DNA of 64,000 bases from Reticulascus tulasneorum (taxonomy: Eukaryota; Ascomycota; Sordariomycetes; Glomerellales; Reticulascaceae). This document shows, one piece after another, positions 10,921-22,714 of the stretch. Both the position numbers and the translations under genes were made by a program. The notes under the pieces were generated by a model that was not told where the DNA came from, ran no database searches, and saw only the letters and a program-made list of their open reading frames with translations. Within the stretch, counting starts at the first letter, position 1; each line of letters begins with the position of its first letter. Where the stretch lies: contig LSAX01000009.1 of assembly GCA_001557505.1 (NCBI GenBank), forward strand, positions 2,046,001 through 2,110,000. Direction: 5' to 3'.

Positions 10921-13900
10921 CTTGAACGGAAATATAAAAAAAGAGCGCGACGAGAGCCAACGGCCGCAAATAGCAAGAAAAAGAATGTAGGAGGGATTAT
11001 GGCGACGCGCTATCGGACATGGAGCGTATTTGAGGGTTCGGAGGGCCGAGTGGGAGATGTGGCAAGGCTCGCGCCGGGCGAGGAGGTAGGGATAGAGGTT
11101 TGACCAAGCCCCCCGTCAGCAGCAACACATAGACCTCTTGTTCGTGGGCGGTAACTGCTCGGCGATACGGTTTGCGAAAGCGATTGCCTTTCAGTGGTGG
11201 AGGAGGAAGAGAAGAAGCAGAAGCAGTCGTTCGAGATCGAATCGTCAATCGTGGTCGTTGTCGAGGCCTGTTCGCTTCGGGTGTGCGCAATTGCCGAAAA
11301 AAAGGGAGGAAGTTTGTTTCGTGGGTTTAGCGGGTAAAAGATGAAGAAAGATCGGGAGGCGCTACGTAACGTGATTCTGTGTAGGTGTTCTGGGGTGGAT
11401 ATGGGTCGTGCTTGGGAGGGTCAGTGCCTGGTAGGAGTACGTTTTCAGCCCAGGATTTTTGTTTCAGAGGCAACCCCTGGAGGCAAAGTTCCAAGTTCTC
11501 TAAAGGGGACTGGAGTTGCTAATTAAGTGCATGCTCACACACTGTGGGCTCCGGTCTTCTTCAGGTGGAGGCGCGCACTTCTTGGTCAGGGGGGGAAGAA
11601 GAGAGAGAGAAGGGGGGGTTTTGGTTACGAAGTACTAGGTATCTCCACTAGGCAAGGTACCTAAGTCACTACTGCAGGCCTGCATGCAGTAATACTGCGG
11701 GTACCTTCGTTTTACGAAGTACAGAGTAGCGGAAAGCTTAAGATAGGTACGGGGCCGACGCAACTTACTATTCTGTACATACCTTGCCACTACATGTGTG
11801 TGGTGAGAACCGCAGTGCATGGAGTGGTTTGGCGGGCCATATGGTCCACTGAAGCGTGTGACCCTCCTCCATTACATAGTACCTACCTTTAACTCGCTAC
11901 CTCTACTACCTACCTTACTGGGTAGACGAATGAATACATTGTACTCCGTACACAGAGACGGAGGCGCTGACACTCCGCTGCGCCTGGAATGGTGGAGGCG
12001 GGACAACAGGTCGGGTGGCTCGACATCCATACTACTCTACCGACCTACCCACATGCCTCTGCTATGGCTCGGCGGTACATACCAAATAAGCCCCTCCTGA
12101 TCAAGTCGCAGCTTTCTCGCCAGCATTGCAGCCGGTCATCCTCCATTGGTTCCTTACTTCGAAAAGAGTGTTCCCCTTTACGAGATTCCTCCTCCTGTCT
12201 GGCACATTTGAACGCCGCGGTCCGCGGCTCCTTTACGGGTCCAGTGTCATCTGCTGGGCAACTCTGTACACGTACTCTACCTTAGTTCCAGTTCAGTTGC
12301 CCCGATGTTCTCTCTCCCCCTGGCCTCAATGATCGGTTGACATTCGTGCTAATCTTTTATTCTCCACATCGCCCTCTCTCTCTCTTTCTCTCTCGATATC
12401 CGTGTTGAAAATGAGAGGAGACTCACTACGAGTGTGACGCAATGACATACGAGGCTCCTTCGCCCCGTAGTGAATCTGGACAGATATCTGAGATTACATT
12501 ACACCATAGATCGATGGCTGGCAGCCACCATCCCAATGGGACGAACGCTTGTAATTAAAACCTAGGGTTCATCCCGGCCCAGGAACTGCTCTTCCTCCTG
12601 GAACCCCTGCATGGTAGCCATACAAGAAAACCATGCTATTAAAGGACCCGGAAAGGGCAGCAAATTGAGCAGGGGCTCGCTTCAATTGCGTCCTGTAATT
12701 ATTGTTATTTTTTTGGCTCCCCTACTACACAAGTACGTGGGGAGGTGGGAGATCAATCAGATATCTATCTCAGCAACATCGTACTTTTTAAAGCTAGATT
12801 CGCTCGGTTCTCCGTGGTCTTCGTATACGCCCTAAGACGGAGACTTGCCCCGGTCTTGCTGAATGGACAGCTGTCAGCTGCCCTTAGCCTCGAATATCCC
12901 ATATTCGCCAACCTCGCCACCAGCTCGTTATTTAGAATTGTCAACTACAGTGTGCCCCGTATTTCGTTGTTTACGATGCCAGCCCCAACTGAGAACCCGG
13001 ATGTCTAGCCACAAATACCTGCGGCTCAAGAGAAATTCCATTAAAAAAAGTAATGCTTTAACCATAAGAGATACAATCGAAGCAAGTCTTGAGATGGACC
13101 AGTCCCTATTGTCTTCGTTAGCCCCCGGGTGCGTGCCGCACACAAGCATCCCCCAGAGTAACCTTCACAAACATTGGAAACACTATAGTTTATAATAAAA
13201 GTGGTTTCTCATCGAGGTCTAATCTCCCCCCCAAATATGCCGTCCTATGTCAAAGAGCATGCGCAGCTTGGTTAACCTGGGTCCTCAGATCGCAAGTACT
13301 ATAGCCACACAACTCCCCCAGTCGCCTCATCCTCGCAAGGAATCAGCCTCCGGAAGAGTCTCGCCGCAACTCCATTAACAATGCTCTGAAACGCGGCAAT
13401 ACTTCACCTTTTCTAACTGCACGCATTCCCCCTCGCGCTATTTTCGAGAAGGAGTAGCCCTGCGTCCTGTTGTACAAAGTATTCCACCGAGACCACCGCC
13501 CTATACAGCTTTTCTTCGCCTTGTGGTAACCTCCAGTACGCCGTTGATCCATCGAAGCCTAGAAAAAGCAAAGAAAAGGGTATCGTGAAGTATTAAAAGT
13601 GCCTGCTGAGATACCGGCTAAAACCAAATTCGTCGAGCAAAAGTCGTCGATGCTGCTGGTCAGTATCAAATCAATGGTGGGATCCTACCTCTATTGTCGT
13701 TTGCTAACCTCGAAGTCCGGCGTTCGTGACTTCATATAGTCTGCGCATATGTCAACCGAGCTGTTCTGTTCGTAGGGTAGTTGATCTGAAAGTAGACCCG
13801 CGGATACAGGTTCGGCCCAGTGACACATTACGAGCTTGACACTTGAGTCGAGTACTTGTCGCTATGAAGGGTCCAGTACAAATCACAGTGGGGGTAAGGG

Positions 13901-13925
13901 TTAGTTTGGTTCGGAGGTATCACGC
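10921..13925. other. 3-kb gene-free region with foldback and low-complexity DNA
   Basis: The first part, upstream of the NIPA gene, is presumably its promoter. I see no coding sequence. Contents include a GA/G tract at about 11590-11618, a dense set of inverted repeats at 11625-11722, a CT tract near 12368-12395, and a small perfect hairpin CGAATAT-CCC-ATATTCG near 12890. GGTAC/TACCT words are frequent between 11.6 and 12.0 kb. No transposon ORF was recognised. Confidence 0.5.
11625..11722. repeat. Cluster of inverted and direct short repeats
   Basis: TTACGAAGTAC occurs at 11625-11635 and again at 11712-11722. AAGGTACC at 11654-11661 is inverted as GGTACCTT at 11700-11707. Between them lies ACTGCAGGCCTGCATGCAGT (11671-11690), which contains the perfect palindromes TGCAGGCCTGCA and CTGCATGCAG. 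The strand could fold into nested hairpins. No coding capacity or target-site duplication was established. Confidence 0.45.
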
Positions 13926-16652
13926 TTAAGATCGACGACGCTTGACGTCTGCAGCCAAGTTAACCGGTTGCCCAAATTTAGCAGAGCAGAGTAAACACTG
14001 ACCTTTCTCATCGCCGTTGTCCAACAGGTCGTCCTCGTCGGATCTGGGTCTCTTCCCGGTGGTTGACGGTGACAGTCTCGAGGCCTCATCATCGCCTTCT
14101 CCGGGGAAGTCTCGCCAGTCGATTTCATCTAATCCGTTTTCAAGGACCGAGGCTTCTGTATTCTCGATATCGTTCTGGGTGTGGTCGACGTTGATCTCCA
14201 GGTCGTTGCCGAAGGCGGTTTCATCGTCCCCATTCATAGTGGATGTGGCACTGGTGTTAGGGGTTACCTTGCTCGCTGAATTGTTTTCAGCGCCCGTCGT
14301 ATTCTGGTCCGCAGCTGGCAGCTCCGTTTCGTCGTCGATTTCAACCTGTTCGTCCCCAAATTGATCCACTTCATCGCCCTCCCACTGAAGCAAGGGGTCT
14401 GATGTGCCATCATGTTCAGGGGCTTGAAGTGCGTTGTTAGCGTCCGATGTTATAGAGAAAGTTGTACTGAAATCTGAAGGAGTATGAAGATGCTGCCTGT
14501 GAGATCGATGAAGAGAACCACGTGCTACGTTGAGAAAGGGCTGATGTGACGCGAACTGCTGCGATATTTGCAGTTTGGCCGCCGCCCGTTCTAAGCTCTC
14601 TCTTCGAAACTGGCCCTCTTCACGTCTTTGGTCCGCGACGCATGCCGCCACGCAACTTGCGCATACACAGAAGTCTGGGCTGAAACAGGAAGATGGGAAA
14701 GGGGTGTCCAAATTACCATTGTACCCGGTCGTCGGATTCGTTTCCTCCTCGGCAAATTCTCCCTCTGGGGTCTCGACGGTCAAGTCAGTTTCGGACAAGC
14801 CTATCACTGCCGGCTCGTGGAAGGAGGTGATAGTAGCTTCCGCATCCTCTGCCGTAACATTCAAGTCCATTGACGGCTCGTCCTCGGCCGCCTGAACATT
14901 TTCCTCCCCATCATTACCGTAGTTGCTATTTTCTCCCTGTTCTGTCATCTCTTCGTCGCCTACTTGGTATTCCGGCTCATTGGCCGAGTCACTATAATTG
15001 TCGCCGAATGGTGCTTCGCTCCCTTCCTGGGAAGTTGATTCCTCCGCGTCATGATGGCTGTTAGCAATCTGCTCGAGCACTTCATCGATATTGTCACTAT
15101 GACCTGGTGACTGAAAGTAGTAGCAGACTTCGTCGAGCCCCTTTCCGGTATACGCATCGTCAATCAAGGATTCCCATCGTTTCTTGCAGTTTGGCCTTGT
15201 GACCAAGTAAGCGTACAGAGGCTTAGATCCATCAGGATCTTGGTTTTTGAGGAGCTGGTCGAACAACTCTACCATCGCCTTGAGAGTGATCTCTGATAGT
15301 AAGCCCTGGTGGGTAGACTGAAATCCTGTCAGTGAGTTTCTACAGTCGGGACCCGATAGACCTACCTCAGCAAATTCCAGCCCAAGTTCATCGACTTGAA
15401 ACACGAGCTCGTCAAAGGGACTCAACTCATCTGCCAGCTCTCGTCGAAAGCTTGCGAGTAATACCTCCACCTTGCAATTCAATAGACCAAGATCGTCAAA
15501 GAAGCATTGCTTTCCGTCACTGCTAGGGGAATTATAAAAGAGTGGGTATTCGACACTCTTGTACGAGACAGTGATTGCAGGAACATCAATATTCACTTCC
15601 GTGGACACATGTGGAGATGCTACAGATGACTCTGTCCCCGGGTTTGCGTCATATGCGATCTCGTCCACTGACCCAGTGTCTGGAGTGCCGTTTGTGTGAG
15701 GGATGACTTTGTCCAAAGTCTGGACGTCCATGACATTTGTATCAGCTCCTTCACGATCCGTTACCATGGGCGAGGCGGTTCTCTCGCCATCGTGAGCTAC
15801 AAGATGATCGTTAGAAGATTCGCCATTGCCAATATCCCCATCCTCAGGATAGTTATTGTAATCGTTGAATCCCGCATCTGGATCTGCAGCAGCTTCAAAT
15901 ATATCATGGCTGTCATTTTCTCCCTCGTAGCCTGCTTCGTGCAACGCATCTGGCTGGTTATCTTGGTTCTCGTTTGGGAGAAAGGTAGCGCTTCCAGGGC
16001 CGGAAATGTCATCATCGGGTGAGCCATCAACTTCCTCGGATGCTCGCTTCTCTGGAACAGAGTGCGTAAAGTAATCACCTGCGTCTTGATCTCCGCCGTC
16101 CATATCATCTTCAATCTCTGCAACCTCTTCGTATTCGTAGCTTATCTCTTCATCCAAAAGCTGCTTCGCGCCGAAATCATTCGATGCAGGTGCATCGCCG
16201 TCGTTTCCATCATGTACACTATGCTTGCGACTTTCGTTTCCATTTTCGTCCTCACCATCCTCCCAGCTTATCTCGTTTTCCTCGTTTTCATCGAAGGACT
16301 CAGCTGCTTGCTCTGGAAGGGTTTCATTTTCATAGACCAAGTCGTCGGCCTTGCTAGTATCTTCCAGCAAGGTCAAGTTATTGCCAGTGTGGGGCTCGGT
16401 AACGGCATTCATCAAGTCGGGCTCAACCCCAAAGTCGATGCTGTCAGGATCTGCCCTAAGTATTTGTGGAGCTTCCGGGTCATTTGTGACACCAGGAGTT
16501 GATGATGACGGGGCATTGCCTGGAGGTGTGAGCAGTTTCGAAGCTTCTGGCAGAGTCGCAACTGCCTCTTGGTCTATTTCCGAGTCGTAGTCTATCAGAT
16601 CCTCATCGATTACATCATCGAGCTCCAGGTGCGGAGCGTGGTCGATGGCCAT
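13926..16652 (-). CDS. Acidic low-complexity protein of unknown function
   Basis: The frame is 908 codons, beginning MAIDHAPHLELDDVIDEDLIDYD. I do not recognise the protein. The N-terminal 350 residues are very acidic (Asp, Glu, Asn, Ser), probably disordered. Residues about 360-510 look folded (YPLFYNSPSSDGKQCFFDDLGLL; KPLYAYLVTRPNCKKRWESLI). A cysteine cluster, CFSPDFCVCASCVAAC, follows further on, then another acidic stretch, and a basic end, DVKRRRS. Two segments look like introns that do not break the frame: 15365-15318 (48 nt, GTAGGT to TTTCAG) and 14002-13949 (54 nt, GTCAGT to TGCAG). Removing both gives 874 aa and joins NGDEK to DVKRRRS. The basic end could be a nuclear signal, so a chromatin or nuclear role is possible but only a guess. 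Confidence 0.85.
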   Translation of the reverse strand: MAIDHAPHLELDDVIDEDLIDYDSEIDQEAVATLPEASKLLTPPGNAPSSSTPGVTNDPEAPQILRADPDSIDFGVEPDLMNAVTEPHTGNNLTLLEDTSKADDLVYENETLPEQAAESFDENEENEISWEDGEDENGNESRKHSVHDGNDGDAPASNDFGAKQLLDEEISYEYEEVAEIEDDMDGGDQDAGDYFTHSVPEKRASEEVDGSPDDDISGPGSATFLPNENQDNQPDALHEAGYEGENDSHDIFEAAADPDAGFNDYNNYPEDGDIGNGESSNDHLVAHDGERTASPMVTDREGADTNVMDVQTLDKVIPHTNGTPDTGSVDEIAYDANPGTESSVASPHVSTEVNIDVPAITVSYKSVEYPLFYNSPSSDGKQCFFDDLGLLNCKVEVLLASFRRELADELSPFDELVFQVDELGLEFAEVGLSGPDCRNSLTGFQSTHQGLLSEITLKAMVELFDQLLKNQDPDGSKPLYAYLVTRPNCKKRWESLIDDAYTGKGLDEVCYYFQSPGHSDNIDEVLEQIANSHHDAEESTSQEGSEAPFGDNYSDSANEPEYQVGDEEMTEQGENSNYGNDGEENVQAAEDEPSMDLNVTAEDAEATITSFHEPAVIGLSETDLTVETPEGEFAEEETNPTTGYNGNLDTPFPSSCFSPDFCVCASCVAACVADQRREEGQFRRESLERAAAKLQISQQFASHQPFLNVARGSLHRSHRQHLHTPSDFSTTFSITSDANNALQAPEHDGTSDPLLQWEGDEVDQFGDEQVEIDDETELPAADQNTTGAENNSASKVTPNTSATSTMNGDDETAFGNDLEINVDHTQNDIENTEASVLENGLDEIDWRDFPGEGDDEASRLSPSTTGKRPRSDEDDLLDNGDEKGQCLLCSAKFGQPVNLAADVKRRRS

Positions 16653-17370
16653 TTTGTTGTCCGGCTGTTATTAGGCAAGAGCTGCCGCCTTGGTGTGAAA
16701 GGTCGAGTGACTCTAGAGGATATCTAGGAATATCGGGGGTGACACGCGAGGTTAGGGTGTACTATATGAGCCCAGCAGCGCAGAGAACTACGTGATCTGT
16801 GTGCAAAGGGCTCGCGAAGGGGTTCTTGGTCGGGGTCAAGGTTGGGTGGGAAGGATGATTCGAAGGTCCGTCCGTTGTGTTTCCGACATGGAAGTCGCAG
16901 ACTGGATTCGGGTTAAAATATTGACCGATCTGTATGAGGGTGAGGTTGTCGGAGAGAACATGAATAAAAAGTAGTCCACAAAGTCAAACTAGCCGTAAGT
17001 GCACTTCCCCGGGTTGCTCAGATATTGCCAGCGAAGTGACAAGGAATGAAAGAGACGATGAAGTGGAGTTGGAAGCTGCGCGTATTGGAAATTTAAAGCG
17101 GCCTGTCTGGCCCCTCCAGGTGTCCGCGCACTCAACGGAGAAAGGGATCAGGCGTTTCCTAATTAGGATTAGCTCGCTCCCTGTCCAGAGTTAATGCTGC
17201 GAGAGCCAGTACAAGGTACATTCCCTGGTCCGTGCACTGACCAGATTCACACAACCTCGAATTTGAAGCTCTTTGGCGTCGCTCCCCATTAGGTAGACCC
17301 GGCCATTTGCGACGGAACGTCCACATTGCCAATCCAAACTCTCATATCCGTCACAGGCTACCCAGACAAA
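16653..17370. promoter_or_regulatory. Divergent promoter region, acidic protein / COPI delta
   Basis: About 720 bp between two divergent starts. No coding sequence and no regulatory motif recognised with confidence. Confidence 0.4.
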
Positions 17371-19128
17371 ATGGTATTTCTGGTTGCTATCCGGAGAACA
17401 CCTGCATTGAGAATGCTAATGCTGTCCAGGTTGTTCTCGCAGCGTCCATCTGTACCCGAGGCGGGAAAGCTGTCCTCTCCCGACAGTTCAGGGAGATGCC
17501 ACGATCCCGAATAGAGGCCCTTCTAGCATCGTTTCCTAAACTGGCCGACAGCGGCACCCAACATACCACCGTCGAGCAGGACAATGTGCGCTTCGTATAC
17601 CAGCCCCTGGATGAACTCTACATGGTCCTCATTACCAACCGTCAATCCAACATCCTGCAAGACATCGACTCTCTACACCTCTTCGCCCAGGTTGTGACCA
17701 GCACTTGCAAGAGCCTAGAGGAGAGGGAAATTCTGAAGCATGCCTACGAACTGCTCAGCGCATTCGACGAGCTGGTAACGCTTGGTTATAGGGAAAATCT
17801 GACCATCAGTCAGATCAAGACCTTCCTGGAGATGGAGAGTCATGAGGAGCGCATACAGGAGATCATTGCAAGGGTTTGTTGTGCCTTCTCGGCCTGGGGG
17901 ACTTTCCAATGCTAATCGTAAACAGAACAAGGAGCTGGAAGCCACGGAAGAGCGCAAGAGGAAGGCGAAGCAACTGGAGTTACAGAGAAAGGAGACCGCA
18001 AGAAGCGGCCGCGCCGGTGGCATGCCTCGAACGCCCGTCTACCCAACTTATACCGCTCCCTCACGCCCAACAACCACTGATACCTATGACTCCTATGAAG
18101 CTGAGAAGAACAAGACATTCAACAAGTACGTTCGCCTCTGTATGCAGCGGCTGGAGACGGTCACTAACTGTGGGCAGGTCGAGCGCGCCGAAGGGCAAGG
18201 GTATGCAGCTTGGGAAGAAGTCCAAGACCACAGACATGTTCGAGCGTGTACGGGGCGATATGGGTGCCGAAGTCGATGACTCTCCACTAGTTGCGCCTAC
18301 CCCATCCGCAGCAGTTGAGTCTGCAGAACCCAGGATCTCGTCCACGTTGGACCGCGATGCCATCCACGTTACGATCAACGAGGCCATCAGCGCCAAGCTT
18401 TCCAGAGAAGGTGCTTTGACCTCGCTTACAATAACTGGTGACTTGAGTCTCCGCATCTCGGATCCAAGCTTGACGAAGCTCAAGCTGAACCTCAAAGCGA
18501 ATGCATCGCACGGAGCACAATTTCGCACTCATCCAAATGTAGACCGTAACCTTTTCAACAGCTCCAAGGTCATCCAGATGAGCAACACGGCCCGTGGATT
18601 CCCTGTCAACAACTCTGTAGGAGTGCTGAGGTGGCGAGCAACGCCAAAGGCAGACGACACGAGTGCCTGCCCGATCACCTTCACCGTCTGGATAAATAAG
18701 GACTCGGATAAGTACAACATGACGGTCGAATATGAGCTGACAGGAGGCGATACGTTGAAAGACGTCGCTGTCGTGATCCCATACCAAGCCAACGAGCCCG
18801 TAGTGTCGAGCTTCGACGCAAACTACGAGGTCTCAGGGGACCAGCTCGAATGGAACATCGGCACAGTCTCGGAAGAGAACTCAAGCGGATCATTTGAGTT
18901 CGAGGCCGAGACAAACGACGAGAATGACTTCTTCCCCATGACGGTCCGGTTCTCCAAGAGCTCGCCGTTTATTGATGTAGACGTAAGTTGCCCCGCGGAG
19001 GCGTGTACTGGCACAGGTGACTGACATGACTGGCACAGGTAACTGGGATTTCTTTACTCGAGTTGGATGAGGATGTGACCTTTTCAAAAGACCTCAAATC
19101 GGGTGCGGATAACTTCACCATCGAATAG
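17371..19128 (+). CDS. RET2: Coatomer subunit delta (COPI vesicle coat)
   Basis: Part of the COPI coat F-subcomplex, retrieving cargo from Golgi to ER. The first coding exon is only the ATG (17371-17373). Next come 17430-17873, 17926-18125, 18178-18982 and 19039-19128, totalling 1542 nt and 513 aa, close to the yeast protein (546 aa). The N-terminal longin-like domain starts MVVLAASICTRGGKAVLSRQF, as in other delta-COPs. A charged linker (ELEATEERKRKAKQLELQRK) follows, and the C-terminal mu-homology domain covers about residues 270-513 (RDAIHVTINEAISAKLSREG; GVLRWRATPKADD). The start is secure because the family sequence begins right at the first splice junction and the intron has a GCTAATG branch site. 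The last intron has two nearly identical acceptors. Confidence 0.95.
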
Positions 19129-19839
19129 ATTCTGAAGATCTGAGATCCGGGATAGGTAGGTTGGTTCTCGGGACTAGTCAGGGGCTCCAAAAGTCGGCCA
19201 CCAAACGGGAGTTAGAATTGAAGACTGCAATGTGGGAAATGCATTGCATTCATGTCGTTACGAAGTAGACTGAAAAGAAACGCCTATACGGACATAAGTA
19301 TACTCGGGTCTTTGAGTGCCTGCATACGATTGTGAACTGAATCCATCGGCTGGGATGTACAATCACTGCGATGCTCTTTTTACTGAACTCATGCTCGTCT
19401 CATGCCAGCCCTGGGAGGCATAATTCACTTTCAAGCACTCCGGCTGTTCGTAGGCTCTAAGGGACCGTGGACGGGAAAGATCCCCTGTGGCAAAAATATC
19501 CCCCCGGATTTTAGTGGCTTTAGTGCTGTAGACTTGAGCGCGGCTAGCGGTCACGGGTCCCAATAACTCTAAGTTACCTCACTGCAATTGATCGCCGAAG
19601 ACTAATGACATTTACTTCCCTATCAAAAGACAACCTTTTGGCCTGAAAGTCGAGGTGATCTGCTTCCTAGGATTGCATTAAGCATTTCACTCACTCCACG
19701 AAATAGTCTGATCATGAGGGCTCTATCCTCATCTAATTTCCTTCCGCACAGCTAAACTCGAGTTGTCTTCAGTTGGCAATCCAGCAGGCCATGGGTATGC
19801 GTGATTAGCGTTCGGTGTCAATCTAAAGCCCTGACGACA
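19129..19839. other. Intergenic region, COPI delta to APC4
   Basis: Tandem orientation. It contains the 3' UTR of the coatomer gene and the APC4 promoter. No further feature recognised. Confidence 0.4.
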
Positions 19840-22469
19840 ATGTCCGAACCACAAGAACTGAAGTCGTTCAGTGAGACGAAATTCGACCACAGAGTACCGC
19901 ATGGATTGCCGGCCAGCAACCCAACCGTGGATCTCTCCGTGACGTGGGACGCCACGGGGAAGAACTTGTTGATATACCGACCCAGAGATCAAGTTGTGTC
20001 CAAGATCCACCAGTTTGCAAAGCGAGGTGAAGAAGCACCTGAGCCGCAGACCGTAAGATGGAAGCCCGACGGTGGGTATCCAGCTCTCTCGGCGGTCGCC
20101 AAACCGGTCAACTAATGATATCTTAGGCCAGTTCCTAGCCGTTGGGTGGAACGATGGCTACGTGAGACTAATGGGACTTGAAAATAACAAGGCTGCGCAC
20201 CACATTCGTGTCTCGGAAGACCCAGATGCCAAAATCACCCACATCGGCTGGTCATGTAACTCCGTGGGCAGACCCGGCTCGAAGCGCCAAAAACCAGACT
20301 CCAAATCATGGCGTGATCTCATGTCTAAGGAGATGGACCTACCTGGGAACCCAGCTCCATTGGATTTACCCCGGGAACTCACATTCCTGGAAGTGGATTC
20401 TGCCTTACCCAAGATCAGCCCGTTGCCGACTTCAAGTGCTGGGGAAGGGTTAGTCCTTCCCTGGGACTCCTTTGTTTGCGATGACTGACACAATCACAGC
20501 GAAGATGCCCTTGTCTTCACGCTAAGAACGGGAATCGAGTTCTTATTCCAGGAATTCAAGACTGAAGATAGTGACTTGGTCTATGTAATGGTGGTAGGTA
20601 CTAGTGACGGCCGCCTTCACCTGAGTATATACGACTCCTTCGTCATCGGCGACTTTAAATACGCTTTACCCAAAGGCACTCCAGGATCTCTCCACCTTGT
20701 GCACCAAGCTTCGCACCCAGAGGTCTCTACGCATTCTCTCATTCTGAAGCCAACAGATGGCGACAACAGCGTTGTGTATCTGGTGCCCATGGACCTTCCA
20801 TTCATCCCATCATCGCCCATCAACCTCTCACTGCTGGCTTCCAAATTAACGACTCTTCAGAAGTTGCTGCGATATGTAAAGCAAACTCAGCTACACATGC
20901 TGGTTGAGTATAAGAACACGAGAGAGCTGCCGACTCGCTTCTTGGCTGGTGTTCAAGAGGACTTGGAGAAGATGGTCCGTGGACCGGCCGATATTGTCCA
21001 GGCGTTATTCCACACAGTTGTTACAGGTCACACCTACGACATAGTCCAAGAATGGTTGGTAGACAATCTAGCAGAGAGAGTAAGTCGAGGTCGGTTGGAC
21101 ACCATGTTGCGGGCTGTACTAAAAGTGCTGTCAGGGTCACAAACGGTGGGACAAAGCCGTAACCTCCGGCCTAGAAAATCTGCGAGCCCTCGTCCATGAA
21201 AACCTACTCCCAGCACTCGAGCGGTGTGCAGTCATTCTCAGCCGGCTCCGTGGCCTGGCCCAGTTCTACGACACGCGGGATGACATAGGCTTCTCAGTCG
21301 CCCAAATCACCCGCGCCATGGACATCGTCTCCTGCCTCACTCTGGTCGGGCACAAGATCCTCCTCAATGTTATGGAGGAGCTCGACCTCTTCACAGCCTT
21401 CTCCTCTTGGATGCGATTTCAAATCGACAGACTCGCAGCCTCAAACTCCGCTAGCGACGAGCTGACGGAGAAGGAGGCGACGATGGAGAACGGCAAGGTT
21501 CTTGCGTACATCCAGCGCTACTTGAAAGCAAGCCCCATGAGCATCTTCTTCGACGACGTTACAAAGGAAGACTACACGGCCGATTGGGATCACGCGGAGG
21601 ATGGTCCGTCGTTGCTGGACATGCTGGACGCGCAGCTAAAGCGGCAGGAGGAGGGGCAATCCTACATGAAGGCGTTCCCGCACGTCGAATTCCTCGTCAA
21701 CTATCTTGCCAGCCGCGCCAACGGCATCTTCAAGGATATCGCTGAGGCGCAGAAGAGAAGTGTCCGGTTTGGGCATCCAACCAAGATTTCGCTGGGCCAG
21801 CCAATCGCGAATATGGATGCCAAAATGTGTGCGGTAGGCAAATCTGTAAGTACTCCCCGAGATCTCAGGGAGGATCAGACTACTCACATTGTTGCAGGAC
21901 GGCATGGACGGACTAACCTTCACAGCCTTGGTTGCCAAGGGAAGCGAGAGTGTTGTGCATATCTTCCGAACTGCTATCCAGATCATCAATGGCATAAGCA
22001 GTGTAGTAGCCACCACCGTCTGCAGCGTCTCCCTCGGCGAGGGCAGCATCACAGACTTGAAGTTCCTGAACGATACGACCCTCGTGGTACTATGGGCAAA
22101 GAGAGGTAGGCCAAGCGCACCCGTGCCCGCTTGATAATCCTTTCTGACCCCGAAGCAGACCAGCAAGCAGTCATCATAACCATTCCCACCAAATCCAACA
22201 AGCTAGCTTACTCCCCTTATAAAGAAGGCACACTTTCTCCAGCGAAGTCGTTAGATGGCATCTTACCTGGGGAAATCCTCAGTGCCAGTCTGCCCGATGA
22301 CCCCACCTTCACGCCCGTCCAAATGGAGGTTCAAGAAGCAACTGGGGCGCGAGGCGAGATACCTACCCGGATTTGCCTGATGGGCAGCAACAGGTCTACG
22401 TACAGGGTGTTCTCGCTTTCCAGTGGGAAACGACTGGCTATAGGCGAAGACGGCAGGGGGGATGACTAG
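19840..22469 (+). CDS. APC4: Anaphase-promoting complex subunit 4
   Basis: Scaffold subunit of the APC/C ubiquitin ligase, which drives anaphase and mitotic exit. Six exons: 19840-20071, 20127-20448, 20500-21079, 21135-21845, 21898-22105 and 22159-22469. They total 2364 nt and 787 aa, near the size of human APC4 (808 aa). An N-terminal WD40-like part has VDLSVTWDATGKNLLIYR and TVRWKPDGQFLAVGWNDGYV, matching the Apc4 WD40 domain. A long helical APC4 domain follows (RFLAGVQEDLEKMVRGP; GLAQFYDTRDDIGF). The rest of the propeller returns near the C-terminus. Introns are 51-55 nt. The start gives MSEPQELKSFSETKF directly before the first WD40 strand. Its 3' end faces the gtr2 3' end, only 245 bp away. 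Confidence 0.88.
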
Positions 22470-22714
22470 AGGGAGCCCACTGCGCATCTGGAGCCACTAC
22501 TTAAGCGCCAGCCGAAGAGGTTCAGCCGAAACAAGGCTTGGTGATACGGGGTTGGTGAGATTCAATGTGGGCCCGAGCATTATTATGAAGCCGGTGGAAC
22601 AAGGCCAAAATATCATTGTTAAACATCTAGCCCAAAGTGCTCTCTAGCAGCTTCAGATGCTGTTCTCAGTCCTTTTATGCCTCTTGCCTAATAGAGGCCA
22701 TCACAGTTGAATTC

